Shown here one piece after another: positions 1 through 11,899 of a stretch of 64,000 bases of DNA (positions are counted from its first letter, which is position 1; every line of letters begins with the position of its first letter). Origin of the DNA: Dioscorea cayenensis subsp. rotundata (Eukaryota > Streptophyta > Magnoliopsida > Dioscoreales > Dioscoreaceae); contig NC_052481.1 of the NCBI RefSeq assembly GCF_009730915.1, positions 2,914,001 to 2,978,000 of the forward strand, read 5' to 3'. The position numbers and the translations under genes were made by a program. The notes beneath the pieces are model-generated. The model searched no databases, had not been told where the DNA came from, and saw only the letters and a list, made by a program, of their open reading frames with translations.

Positions 1-37
1 TAATGAATGATAGAGCTTCTTCTCACATTATCTTACA

Positions 38-960
38 TGGTATTAGAGCAAGTTTTTCTGTTGTGGTTTTTTTTTTCGATAAACTCCGGTTATTTCTTCA
101 CCTTACCATATTTATCTTTACTTCGCCAGATATCTCCCAATTTGTTGTTTTGGCTTTTTCTTCGCCATTTTTATCATTATTTCACCGGATTCTTATTGGA
201 TTTGGAGTCTCTATTTTGCTTCATCGATTGTCTCTCTCACTGACAACATTATCTTAAAAAAATCATGCCCGCTAGTGGATTCTCGCCGAATTCTTTTCAT
301 CTTCTTCGCCACCGCGTTACTCCTCCTCCCCAATTGAGCCTGATGTTTTGAGGAGATTTGCTACCAATTGAGCCTCTCTTAAAACCTTATAAAGCATCTC
401 TATTCCTGGTTGTCTTCACTCCAGTTGTGAAGTGAACCTTTGATCCTTCTGTAGTAACACAACTCACTTTGGTCAAAATCAACACTTTAGTCTTCATACC
501 TTTGATACGCTGGTGAAGAAATTCATGTAAAATGAGTTCATGTAACCAACTTCACATACTGCTGGCATGAACACGAGATTGAGTTGATGTCATTGACGAC
601 AAAGGACATCTCCTTGTTGGCCTTCTTGTTGATCTAATAGGAGCCAACCTTGTTCAGGATCTGATCTAATGCTCTTCTCTCCGAGCCGAGAAATCGAATT
701 CTCAACCAAAGAAATTTCAGAAAAGATACCATTTTTTGAAAAACCTAATTAGTGAAGACATGATGCCATTTTTTTTTTTTTTTTAAAAGTTGTCATTTTT
801 TTGAACAGCTTGATAGTGACGTTAGTGGAGACACACGTGACACGTAACATTAGTGCAGACATAGTGGAGACATCTATTATCTATTATTTACACAAGATGA
901 CAGACAAAGAATGACACATTTTTATTTCCAATAGTGATGGCATGATAGTGACTAATTGCT
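38..960 (+). other. Copia leader and decayed gag region
   Basis: This stretch lies between the primer-binding site and the gag zinc knuckle. It is where leader and N-terminal gag should lie, but I see no convincing gag reading frame. Short ORFs at its left edge are low-complexity, T-rich and unsupported. About 360-690 is more GC-balanced than the rest and reads somewhat better on the minus strand, which might mean a small foreign insertion. I could not identify it. Confidence 0.4.
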
Positions 961-1003
961 AAAAAAAATGGCCTCCTCTTCATCTTCTCCGGAATTTTTT
1001 GTT

Positions 1004-1075
1004 ATGTGCCATTATTGCAAGCGTTCTGGACATGTGAAGAGTTATTGTCCTAAGCTTCGACAACGGCAGCAGTAG
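1004..1075 (+). pseudogene. Copia gag zinc-knuckle remnant
   Basis: The reading frame MCHYCKRSGHVKSYCPKL contains a complete CCHC knuckle (C-x2-C-x4-H-x4-C), the nucleic-acid-binding motif of retrotransposon Gag. The frame closes at 1073-1075, soon after the knuckle, whereas an intact Gag-Pol would read through into protease. The knuckle residues are intact even though the surrounding frame is lost. Confidence 0.75.
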
Positions 1076-1225
1076 TCTTGCCCTCTGCCTTATTCTTCTG
1101 TTATCTCTCCATCCTCCCATACTTCTTCTGCTACAGTCTTTTCTTTTGATTCTTTTGTTGATCTACTCTCTTAGGTTGCTCAGCTTACTAAGCAAATCCA
1201 TGCTATGTAGTCCCACACTTTTTCT

Positions 1226-1519
1226 ATGACTGTTGTCTCTGGTATGAGTTCCTCTGTTATGTCTGTTGCCTCTGGTATGTCTTCCTCTTCCTGGATTTTA
1301 GACTCTGGTGTCACTCATCATATGATTGTAGATGCCTCTAGCCTACTTTCTATCTCTACTCCCCTCCCCCCACTTTCCAATATTCGCATTGCTGATGGGA
1401 GCGTTCATCCTGTTACACAGTATGGTCGTATTCAGTCCACTTTATTTGATATTTCCAACGTCCATCATGTTCCTGACTTAGCTCTAAATCTTATCTCAGT
1501 TAGCCAGCTCACTGAGTAG
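1226..1519 (+). pseudogene. Copia retropepsin-type protease remnant
   Basis: This 97-residue open stretch contains WILDSGVTHHM. That is the active-site region of Ty1/copia proteases (W-x-x-DSG-A/S-x-H), with the catalytic Asp present at about residue 27. It is followed by the usual IADGS flap region and the closing HHVPDLALNLISVSQL segment. The frame ends in a stop immediately after SQLTE, where an intact Pol continues into the GAG-pre-integrase domain, so this is a fragment of a broken polyprotein. Confidence 0.85.
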
Positions 1520-1599
1520 GGTCTTACAGTCATTTTTTCTTCTTTTGCTTGTTCCTTGCAGGATAATCTTACAGGCTAGAGGATTAGGACCGGGCGTAG

Positions 1600-2430
1600 A
1601 ATTGGCGGACTTTATCACTTAGATATCTTCATCTTCCCATTCCTCAACCTTCTGTAATTATTGCATCTATGTATTCTCTCGATCATTGGCATAGTTGTCT
1701 CAGTCACATATCCAGTGCTAGCTTGAAACTCTTAACTACTTTAGGTAGTCTTGGTTCCATTTCTACTACTTTTTTACATCTATGTATGGGTGGGTCAATC
1801 CCTGCTCTCATCTCTTTGAGGTTTTTCCTACTACATCAGCTTTACTGATGATTTCTCCCGTTGCACCTGACTTTACTTGTAGCGTTCACGATCTTAAGTC
1901 TTTGCTATTTATTCTTAATTTATACAAATGGCATGTACTCAATTCACCAAAGGCATTAAGGTCTTTCGCTCTGATGGGGTACATTAGCGTCTCTCTACAT
2001 CCTTTCGAGAGTTACTCTCTAGTCATGACAGTTTGGCTCAGCAATCATGTCTTCACACCTGCTCAAAATGGTATTGCTGAGCGTTAGCATCGTCATATCT
2101 TGGAAACTGCTTGTGCCCTTCTCTTTTCCTCTACTGTCCCTCAAACCTTTTGGGCTGAGGCTATTCTTACCTCTGTCTATCTCTTCAGTAGAACTCCTTC
2201 CATCATTCTTTCTGGAGTCACTCCTTATGAGCGTCTTTACTCTCAATCTCCCTCTTATAGTCATCTTCACACTTTTAGTTGTACTTGTTTTATCTTTTTG
2301 CCCGCTGTTGAGCGAACCAAACTCTTTCCTCGTTCCGCCATGTGCATTTTTTATGTTATAGCTCTGAACACAAGGATTATCGCTGCTATGATCCTCTATC
2401 TCACCGTTGTATTTCCCATTACATAACCTT
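1600..2430 (+). pseudogene. Copia integrase remnant
   Basis: After the protease the frame shifts repeatedly. A pre-integrase stretch (GGLYHLDIF; later HWHSCLSH, the His part of the HHCC finger) is followed by integrase-core pieces. QNGIAER, near 2063-2086, is the conserved Q-N-G-x-A-E-R motif carrying the catalytic Glu, and it is followed at once by a stop. The adjoining frame then continues with a region containing FWAEAILTSVYLFSRTPS, the usual C-terminal part of the copia integrase. At least three frame changes or stops make it non-functional. Confidence 0.8.
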
Positions 2431-2856
2431 TCTTAAAGGCACACTTACATTTCTTCATCTTCTTCTAATTTTTCTTTTCTTTAGTCTCCCTCTAGTTCCT
2501 CTTCCCTCCCTTCAGTGATTATTCCGAGTTCCACTATCACTACCAATTTTGTTCCCCTTCCCGCAGTCTCCACTGACACTTCTTCTATTTCTCCAACCAC
2601 TTGGTGTATTGATGGTTCTGGTGATTTGTCTCCTCTCCCTACAAGCTCATCCTCTCTTAAAGATGCTCATGATACCTCCCGTCGTTACCCAGACCACATT
2701 CGTCGTCGTCCTGCCCGATATGCCCTTTCTTTTTCCTAAACCTACTCCCAAGAGTTCTAAGCTTTCTTGCTACTATTCACTCCCATTCCAAGCAGCAGTC
2801 TTATCATGAGGATGTGAGTCATCCCCATTAGCAGTAGGCTATGACATAGGAACTCG

Positions 2857-3560
2857 ATGCCCTTCAACGCATGCATGCATGGGATCTTGTTCCACTTCCT
2901 TCTAGCGTTACTCCTATCAGCTGTTGATGGGTCTATGGGGGTTAAGACCCGAGTTGATGGTAGTATTGAGCACCACAAGGTGTGTCTTATTACTCGTGGT
3001 TTCACTCAGAAGTATAGCATTAACTATGAGGAGAGATTTGTTCCTGTGGCAAAGTTTACTACTGTTCATCTTCTTCTCGCTATTACAATCGCTCGTCACT
3101 GGCCACTTCATCAGTTCGATGTAACCAATGTTTTCTTACATGGGGATCTTTCTGATGATGCTTATATGACTCCTCCTCCTGGTTTCTCTCATCCTCCTCA
3201 GCATGTCTATCATCTTTGTCGGGCTATTTATTGACTCAAAAAGGCTCCTCGCGCCTGGTTTGAGCATTTTCGCAGTGTGGTTCTCGCTCTTTGTCTCATT
3301 GAGAGCTCTTATGATTATGCCCTTTTCACTCGGCAGACTCCTCGAGACCTCACTATTTTTCTTCTTTATGTTGACGATATGGTCATTTCTAGTAATGATG
3401 TTGATACTATTCTTTCTTTGAAACAACGGTTACACAATGAGTTTCAGATCCAAGACCTTGAACCTTTTTGTTACTTTCTGGGTCTTGAGGTCGCTTATTC
3501 ACATCGAGGTTACTTGGTGTCTCAACAGAAGTACATTTCTGATATTTTTTGACGAGCTGG
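2857..3560 (+). pseudogene. Copia reverse transcriptase remnant
   Basis: Pieces of an RVT_2 domain lie in three frames. The first (2857-3234) includes RGFTQ, the FDVTNVFLHGDL metal-binding region and PPPGF. A stop replaces the codon after CRAIY. The next (3277-3552) includes the catalytic YVDDM box at about 3366-3380 and LGLEVAYS. The motif order matches Ty1/copia RT. In-frame stops and frame changes separate the finger and palm segments, so no active enzyme can be made. Confidence 0.85.
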
Positions 3561-3589
3561 CATTACTAATCACTGGATTTCCTCTATTC

Positions 3590-4260
3590 CTATTTAGTTG
3601 CATTATCGTCTCTCCTCTTCTGATGGTGAGCTGTTGACTGATCCTACCAGCTATCGAGCACTTATGGGTGCTCTTGTTTATTTGACCATCACTCGACTTG
3701 ATATTGCGTATGCTATTCGCATTCTTAGCCAGTTTATCAGTGCTCACCGATCTACTCATTATGTTGCACTTTTATGGGTTCTTCGTTACCTCCGTGGTAC
3801 TATCATTTGATCTTTATTTTTTTCTGCCACATCCTCGCTTGAGTTGCGAGTATACTATGATACTAATTGAGTTGGTGATGCTACTAATCGGAGATCTACT
3901 ACTGGTTTTTTGCATTTTCCTTAGAGATTCACTTATCTCTTGGAAAAACAAGAAATAATCTAATATTGCTCTTTCCAGTGCTGAAGCTGAGTATTGTGCT
4001 ATGTCCTCCACTGCTAAGGAAGCTCTTTGGTTGTGTCAGATTTTAATGGACTTTGGTGTTTCCATATATGCCCCCACTAATATCTATTGTAATAACTATA
4101 GTGCTATCAAAATTGCTGCCAATCTTGTGTTTCATGAACGCACGAAACATTTTGAGGTCTCTCTTCACTTTGTTCATCATTATTATCTTGCTGGCAGTAT
4201 TCTTTTTCCATATATTGCCACTACATAACAGCTTGCTGACTTTTTCACTAAAGCACAATT
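3590..4260 (+). pseudogene. Copia RT end and RNase H remnant
   Basis: An RT-connection piece (SYRALMGALVYLTITRLDIAYAI) precedes RNase H pieces. These include SSAEAEYCAMSSTAKEALWL, which has the catalytic Glu context of copia RNase H, and the later frame with CNNYSAIKIAANLVFHERTKH (the D/N-N-x-S-A segment followed by H-x-R-T-K-H-I/F). RNase H lying last before the purine tract and LTR is characteristic of Ty1/copia. The Asp normally found at CDN reads Asn here, and stops separate the pieces. Confidence 0.8.
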
Positions 4261-4327
4261 GTCGCTCGATTTCGATTCCTAATTTACAAACTCTTGATTT
4301 ATAACCCACCGTGAGTTTGAGGGAGTG

Positions 4328-4467
4328 TGTTAGAGTAATATAGTTTTATGTATAATATATATGCATATATACCTTATATCTCTCTATTCATATGTAGATG
4401 GTCTTGTAACTATTTATTGGATTGTTGTTATAATGAATGGTTGAGCTTTTTCTCACATATTATATTA
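4328..4467 (+). repeat. 3' LTR of the copia element
   Basis: It begins TGTTAGAGTAATATAG right after the purine tract, and its last 37 bases align with the LTR remnant at the window start. It is short, about 140 bp. The right edge cannot be fixed because a 5-bp microsatellite takes over at the terminus. Confidence 0.7.
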
Positions 4468-4500
4468 TATTATATTATATTATATTATATTATATTATAA
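4458..4500. repeat. (ATATT)n microsatellite at the LTR end
   Basis: About eight perfect tandem copies of a 5-bp AT unit follow the 3' LTR end (..cacatattatattat..). The array hides the LTR terminus and any target-site duplication. Confidence 0.85.
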
Positions 4501-5224
4501 TTTATAAGTTAAAAATTTTTCAAAAATATTTTTTATTATTGAAACATTAATTTTGATTTTGTAATCTATCTGTTTCTAATTTTTATTAAATTTTCTAATA
4601 GTATAATATTTTTTTAAATGATTTTTAAATAGTTTGATGTTAAATATGAAACTTGTTTTGTATTTGCGGGCCATGCTTTTTTTTTAAAAAAAATTAAAAA
4701 ATAAATTTTTTTTTTTTTAAAAAAAAAATCTATTTGAGTTGAGTACTTAACCCAAAAAATCAAGTAACAAATAATTGGTTACTCAAAAAGGCTCCAACCA
4801 ATTTTGATGGCTAAACTTTGATTTAATTAATATTCATCAAAACTAAAAATATTAAAATTAAAAATTTATATTTTTAAAATAATTATGCTTAGTTCATCAA
4901 TATTAATAATTTAGTTTAAAATTCATTATTAAATATATTTATTAAAAAATAATTGAAAATGTTAATAAAAAAACCATTATCAGGTGTTTCAAATGTGGGA
5001 TTAGGCTTATCAATTATCCCCCAATCAAATTAAGGAGGAAATAAAAAATTAAATAATTTAATTTGTTACAGATATTTAGAAAATTTATCTCAAATAAAAA
5101 AAAAAAAATAAATTTCATAAAAAACATGAATTGACCGGAGCCAAGGGCAATAAAGTAATTTTCTATTTTTTAAAATTCCCATAATACCCTTATCAATGAT
5201 ACAAATTTCCAAAATGTCCTCAAC
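4501..5224. other. AT-rich intergenic region and promoter of the RRM gene
   Basis: No gene was seen. Very AT-rich sequence with poly-A and poly-T runs continues up to the TATA box of the next gene. A small GC-richer stretch lies near 5150-5220, just before the core promoter. Confidence 0.6.
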
Positions 5225-5232
5225 TATATAAA
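5225..5232 (+). promoter_or_regulatory. TATA box of the RRM gene
   Basis: TATATAAA lies 79 bp before the start codon at 5311. Just downstream, GCTAGGGTTTG and GCTAGGGTTCC occur in the presumed 5' UTR. The first contains a telo-box-like AGGGTTT, an element frequent in plant genes for RNA and translation factors. The position fits a start site near 5255-5265. Confidence 0.6.
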
Positions 5233-5310
5233 GGCTTTGCCGAAGCTAGGGTTTGTCGCGACCAATCTCTCTAGGGCTAGGGTTCCGAGTTCGCAAGAAA
5301 TCTGAGAGCT

Positions 5311-8300
5311 ATGCCTCCTCGGGCGGTGAAGAAGGCTTCCGGTGTCTCGACGGCGACGAAGAGGACGGCGTCGAGGACGGCCAGAGGTGGGCCGAAGGCG
5401 CAGGTGTGTGCTGAAGATGTGAAGGAAGAGGTCTCGATCCCCGTTGTGGAGTTCCAGGAGGAGATGAAAGCTGGGGAAGCCTTGGCCTCTGTTGTGGAGA
5501 CGAAGGAGAATATCAGGGAAGAGGAGTTTGCGGAGGAAAAGCTCGAGGCTTTGGAATCGATGGCTAATGGACCAGGTGATTTTGAAGGTTATGAATTATT
5601 GGTTCTTTGATCTCGTGGTGATCTAGGAATCTGATGTTTGTGAGTGGGGTTTTTTATGAATCATGAGGAAATTCGAGGCTTTTATTGGGATCTGATGTTG
5701 ATTTTTTCTGATTTGTATTTGAGGATCTTGTTTATTTTGATTTTTGTGTTTTTGATGGATTGCTGAATTTGTGCTTTGGTTAATCTTTGACAAAATTTTG
5801 CGGTTTTATCTTTTGGATTTAATTGCGTTTTCTTATGTGCTTTATATAATCGTGGTGAATACTTGCTCAATTCTTTCTTTTTTTTTCTTTTATTCATGTT
5901 TTTCTGTGAAAAAGGCGGAATTTTTATCTCCTTGTTCCTGAATATGATACTGGATCGTGTCTTCTCTTCCCAAGGATTCTATTGTTTCTCTGAATTGATA
6001 AATTTAAATGTGAATTTAGAACCTTAATTTCAATGAAACATGTTGCTGTAATTGGTTATGCTTTTGTGTGAATATGGGATGGTGTCTGCCCTTCCTAATG
6101 ATTCTATTGTTACTCCGAATTGTTAAATATGCGTGTGAATAAGAGCCTTAATTTTGATGAATTATTTGCTGTACTTGTTTAGCCTTTTGTTTAAATTTGA
6201 GACAGCAACGCTGTTTTTTTACTTTTTTTAGTTGGCAGAGTTCATTAGTTTTGTTGTTTGATGATCTGCAGATAAAAATGATGCCAAAGATGCTTATGAA
6301 GGGGATGATAAAGGTGAACGATTGGAACTGGATGATAATGACCCTGAATATGAGGAAACTGCTGTTGACTATGATGAGAAGGAAATGGAAGATGATGACA
6401 ATGCTCAAGTAGAGGGAGTTGAAGTTGAGGAGTATGTTGATGGGGATGATGCTGTTGAAGAGGAAGTGATTGAGATGGCTGAGGAGATTGAGGATGGTGG
6501 AGAGGATGTTGAGGGAGAAGAGTATGAGGAACATTATGAGGAGGAGCATGAGCACTATGAAGATTTGGAAGAACATCAAGAGGTTGTGAAGGAACGCCGA
6601 AAGCGTAAGGAGTTTGAAGTTTTTGTTGGTGGCTTAGACAAGGATGCAAAAGAGTCTGATTTGATGAAAGTCTTTAGTTCTGTTGGTGAGATTGTGGAAA
6701 TTAGACTTATGATGAACCACCTAACTAACAGGAACAAAGGTTTTGCTTTCTTGCGTTATGCAACTGTGGAGCAAGCAAAACGTGCTGTTTTGGAACTCAA
6801 GAATCCAGTGGTATGATTATTTGCATCAAATGGTGTTTTCCTTGCTTTGTAATGATCAGATTAAAGCTTTGCACTTATCTTTAAAGTTCTGTGATGGTAA
6901 TACGTTAGCATGTTATTTACTTGATCCAGGTAAATGGTAAACAATGTGGTGTTGCCCCTAGCAAGGACAGTGACACACTCTTCTTGGGTAATATTTGCAA
7001 AACATGGACAAAGGAACATGTAAGTTTACTAGAGGTGCTCTTTTTGCTAGCGGTGGTTGTATATGCTGTGCCATTGTGACATGTCTCTCTTAATTTGTTC
7101 AGTTGAAGGAGACATTGAGGAGTTATGGGATTGAAAACTTTGTGGATTTAAATCTTTCGGAAGATAGTAATGATGAGGGAATGAATCGTGGATTTGCCTT
7201 CCTGGAGTTCTCTTCGCGAAGAGATGCTATAGATGCTTACAGACACTTGCAGAAGAGGGATGTCATGCTTGGAGTTGATCGGCCTGCTAAAATTTCACTT
7301 GCAGACTCATTTATTCAACCAGATGATGAAGTCATGGCTCAGGTATGTTAGCTGAATTTCGGCAAGATGGCTTCATTTATTGTGTTAGCCAGTCACTGTA
7401 GATCTTTTGGATTGAATCAGCAATTTTATTGAGAGCATATATATATTTTTTTATCTAGAATATATGCTTTCCAATAAAACTCTGAAGAATTATGGAGTCT
7501 CTGACTTAGTCATGCTATAAGTTTGAACCACAATTGGTTGATCATGTCCAGTTCCATCCTGATTACCTTTCACATGAATTTTCAATAATATTGATTTCTT
7601 TTAGTGATCACTCATTGTTATGTGTCACCTCTGTGCCAGGTTAAGACTGTTTTTGTTGATGGTATACCTGCTTCTTGGGACGAGGATCGAGTCAAGGGAT
7701 ATCTCAAAGAATTTGGTGAAATTGAAAAGATTGAACTTGCTCGCAATATGCCTAATGCTAAGAGAAAGGATTTTGGCTTTGTCACATTTGACACACATGA
7801 TTCTGCTGTCAGGTGTGCTGATGGCATCAACAACCAAGAGCTTGGTGAAGGCAATAGCAAGGTTGGCCGCATTACCACTGTCATAGTTTCATTTATGTCT
7901 GGCGTACTCATTGATTTCCAAGCCATGTGCTTGGCTTCATGCCTTCTTTTTCTTCCAGGTTAAGGTTAGGGCCAGATTATCAAGACCCCTTCAGAGAGGT
8001 AGAGGGAAACCTGGTTCTCGGGGAGATTTTCGGTCCAGCCGAGGGCCCCTTCGAGGAAGTACTCGTTCATCTTGGTCAAGGCCGCCTCCTCGTAGAATCC
8101 CAGGAGGTGTGCCTAGACAACTTGGGGGTCGTGCGGTGCCTGCTGGTGGTTATGGATCTAGGAGGACAATTGATTTCCGTGAACGACGGCCTGTTGTAGC
8201 ACCACCAGAGAGGGCAAGACGTTTGCCTCCACCAGTGCGGTCATATGAGAGGCGGCCTCCTCGTAAGCTTTCGTCATGTTTATATCATCATGTGGGAATG

Positions 8301-9455
8301 AGTTTTGTATTGGTTTGTCAATTTTTTTTTCTTTTTTTAAATGTTATATCACATCAACAGCTCCTGAATTTCCTAAGAGTAGTTCTAAGCGGGAGTACAG
8401 TAGGCATGATGAGCTTGCTTCTAGAAGTAGAGTTGCTGCTGCTGCTGAGTATGGGTCAAGAATCCTCACCGAGAGAAGGTCATCATCTTACAGGGATGAG
8501 TTTTCTTCCCGTGGATCAAGCTATTCTGATATAGTGCCACGGAGTGCTCCCCGTGCTATGGAGCGGAGGCCATATGCTGATGAAGTTTATGGGCGAAAAC
8601 CTGAATGGCCTATCCCAGCTTACAGAGAAGCACGCAGCCGTGATTATGATCCTATCTCTGGATCCAAGCGTTCATATTCAGCAATGGTGAGCATTTGTTT
8701 CCTCTCTGATGCGTTTAACAGATTAGTTTACATTGGTTTATCTTGAATTGTTATATCTTGTTATGGTTGATCTTCTTGAAGGATGATGCACCCCCTCGCT
8801 ATCCTGATGTAAACATGCGGCATTCAAGGGCTCGGATAGAGTATGGAGTCAGTGGAAGTAGTGCTCAATATGAAGATGCCTATGCTGAAAGGTATTTGTT
8901 GGTATTGTGCAACGCATATTGAAGTTATCATTGCTTTTTATAATCCTCCTCTCCCCTTTTGTCTAAATTGTGGGAAATGCACCAATCTCATCTATTATAT
9001 GGTCGTACAGGCTTGGTCGATCACATGCGGGATATGGTGGGAGCAGGAGTTCCCTTTGTGGCCATGAATCACATGGTTTACATGGCAGCCACCAAGGCAT
9101 CAGTTATGGTGGAGGTATGCCAAATTTTGATATATTTGGCAATTGTGCATAGCTTGTCCTCTTTTTGTTTTCTTACGTTGTTTTTTTGGTTAGGTTCTGT
9201 AAGTGGTAGGGATGTTAGTGGAATGTACTCATCAGGCTTCAGTGGTAGTTACCTCTCAAGGGGTTCTGATGTAAGATTTTTATAACTGTTTTTAACTTCT
9301 ATTCTGCAACACTGCCAAGTGCCAAGAAGTCTGAAACATTTCCTATTTATTTTTCTCAGCAAGTTGGTAGTGGCTCGTATTCTTCCTCATACTCTGGTCG
9401 TAACATGAGTGGCAGTGGGTACTTAGGTGGTAGTGGATCCAGTTCATACTACTGA
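5311..9455 (+). CDS. hnRNP Q-like protein with three RRMs
   Basis: Eleven exons splice in one frame: 5311-5575, 6272-6810, 6930-7019, 7103-7342, 7640-7861, 7959-8262, 8361-8686, 8782-8891, 9011-9114, 9194-9270, 9360-9455. All introns are GT-AG and the product is 790 residues. Residues 90-190 are very rich in Glu and Asp. RRM1 (about 202-280) has VFVGGL and KGFAFLRY; RRM2 (about 284-366) has LFLGNI and RGFAFLEF; RRM3 (about 380-460) has VFVDGI and KDFGFVTF. An Arg/Pro/Gly-rich segment (about 460-560) and a Ser/Tyr/Gly-rich tail follow. This layout is that of plant hnRNP Q/SYNCRIP-like proteins; by length and layout it resembles Arabidopsis At2g44710 and is a relative of LIF2. Such proteins are nuclear and bind RNA; the precise targets are inference. 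The stop codon is followed at once by a good splice donor (see findings). Confidence 0.92.
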
Positions 9456-11858
9456 GGTATGTTGATCTTTGGCTCTTCATCCAACCATCTTTCTTGCCTT
9501 TTTTTGTTTTTGTGCTAGTGTGTGCTCTAGTAGTCATGTGAGAGGATGGTGCTTTTGCTTTTTGGTCATGCTGCTTATGGATTCTGCTGCTGAATATTGA
9601 TTAAGAAAGATGCCTGCTTGGTGCTCATGGACTTTCAAAATTACATATGGAATTGTCTTGATGACACAGATTTGACATCAAAGGAGGCTCGTGTAAACTG
9701 TGGACTTTTTGAAGCTTCCTTATCTGATGCTTGCATGCATGGATGGAGAGAGACCATGAGTGTTGGAAAAGTCATGTGGATTATTTTAAGGATTTGAATA
9801 TTTGTTCAGTTGGGTTATTCAGACATGGATGCAAACTGAATACCTTCCAGTGTAAGGATATCTCAGTTATTTACTCAGGGATAAGACCATCAAACAAGGC
9901 CTAGTGTGATGTATGGAAACAAATTTTTTTCTCTATTAAGATCACCATAAACTGGACAATGAAGTTGCTTTCACATTGAGTTTTTATCAAGTATTATATT
10001 TGAATATGCTTGGCCATTAAGGTGTTGCTGGATGCAGCAGGACATGTGAAATATCAACTGCAATGGGATATCTCCAATTGGAACCTAATCTATGAATGTT
10101 GGACAATGATTATTAAACGGCATGTGCATATATTTTATTCTTAAAGGTTGCTGCTGTTCTTTGAAAAAAAATGAAGGCGGCATTTGTTACTTGTGAACTG
10201 TGAGTTTATGGTTTTCTAACTGAGTTCTGTTAACTTTTGGTAAGATAGTAGAAGCTGTGGAAATTCCCTATCAAACTATGTCAAATCAAGATTACTTTTA
10301 AGCATGGTCACTTGGGTTGTGTTTCAAGATGACTGTTTACATGATCAAACCTTTTCCCACCCAAACTGTGTAGTTGGCCAAAGTATTTGTTAGATACATC
10401 GTTGTGCCTTACTGTTTGTGATCTATACAAACTGATCTGGTAAGGATGAAGATGGATAACATTTGCTTGACAAGGTTCAATCCTTGCAACTTTTCACAAT
10501 TTACTAATTTTTCTCAAGATGTATGTTGTATATACCTGTTGAATTTTGCCTTTTGGTATGGTGTATCATAGAAAAAGAGCATTCAAATCATTAACAAACC
10601 CAGTTGTGTTTTTGCTGGTTAAAACCATTATTTGACAATGTCCACATGGTTTAAGTGAAGGTCTTAATCAAGTAGTCAGGCAGAAAGGGGTAACCAAACA
10701 GACAAGTACAGCAAATATATTATCAAGCAATATCCGATAAGGAGAAGTAAAATTTCAGTTGCATTTGGTTTGATTTCTTTGCAGTGTTTGATTAAACACT
10801 TATAAAGTTTATCAGAAAATATATGCATCTAATAGATGGGAATTGAAAAAGAGTATGAGTGCTGCTTACATCAGTTCACTTGGAATTCAGGTAGCAATTT
10901 GAATGATTGCCCAAGTGTTGATGATTCTTTTCCTGTTCCGGTCTTGTTACCTTAACAAAATATGTGATTTTGGTACAAGCAACAATTGATTTTAATGTCT
11001 TTGATCACCACTTGATTCGGAGAGAACTCCGGTATAACTTGAAATGTATTACAGAGCACTTCCATTACCATGGAACTCATATTGACACGATCCTGAACTT
11101 TTGTGCTTGAGTACTCCAATTATTTAGATCATGAACTTAGAGGATGCAAGTATGATGTATTGATTTGAGCAATCTTCTCTTGGAGTTCTTTCCCTGATGA
11201 ATATTGTTATGAGTAGTACAGCAGCTGAGATATAATTTTCTGTTGGTTTTCCCTGCACTACTTGAGTATGAAGATTCAAACCTGAAAGACAGCATTTCTA
11301 ATGGCATCTTGATGGATGATTTGATAATTGTGACAAGATCATGACGATGACATTATATTACAAACTGTTTTCCTTGAGTGTATGACATAGATAATGGTTT
11401 ATGAATATTATTTTCAGAATTCTATTTTGCTAGGTACCTGATTAGGGCTGTCTGATTGGACCAATAAGATTGTGATTCATTGCTTTCAGGGACTGTCAGG
11501 TTATCAGCAGAATTAACCTTGAATATTTTTATCCTTTTTAATGTTGTTTACTTACATCTTAAGGTACAGTTTATAGCTTCTTTGAATCTTTTACAGAACA
11601 GGCATCTGTGGAGTCTTGTTTTAGTCTTTGAGGGGTTGTTAGGATTTTGCTTTGAATTTATTATTAATAAGAAATGCAAAATATTGGTTCAAGTTCACAA
11701 ACTAATCATTGGAGATTGTTTTAAAACCATTTTTCTGAAAACATTTTTCTCATTTTTTTTTCCTGTTTTTAGAGAATGCTAGTATCACTTTAGATAAAAT
11801 GTTTCCCATTTCTTAAAGTACTTATTAAATCTGTATTTTAAAGCTTCATGGTAATATA

Positions 11859-11899
<41 letters not shown>

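Larger units (their letters stand above)
1..4467 (+). mobile_element. Degenerate Ty1/copia LTR retrotransposon, left end cut by window
   Basis: The first 37 bases match the end of the 3' LTR at about 4431-4467 (taatgaatg..gagctt..tctcaca). They are followed at 38-49 by a primer-binding site, tggtattagagc, of the initiator-Met tRNA type. Inside, in order, are a gag CCHC knuckle, a DSG-type protease, an integrase core, a reverse transcriptase with YVDD and an RNase H; protease-integrase-RT-RNase H is the Ty1/copia order. A purine-rich tract (about 4313-4327) precedes a 3' LTR starting at 4328. Every domain is broken by stops or frameshifts, so the copy is dead. Most of the 5' LTR lies outside the window, so its age cannot be read from LTR divergence here. 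A 5-bp host duplication could not be checked. Confidence 0.9.

Noticed and set aside
361..690. Possible minus-strand coding relic in the copia leader
   Set aside because: It reads slightly better than background but has stops and matches no family I can name.
6245..6649. Minus-strand ORFs opposite the acidic region of the RRM gene
   Set aside because: Shadow frames of Glu/Asp codons; the sense frame has RRMs and consistent splice sites.
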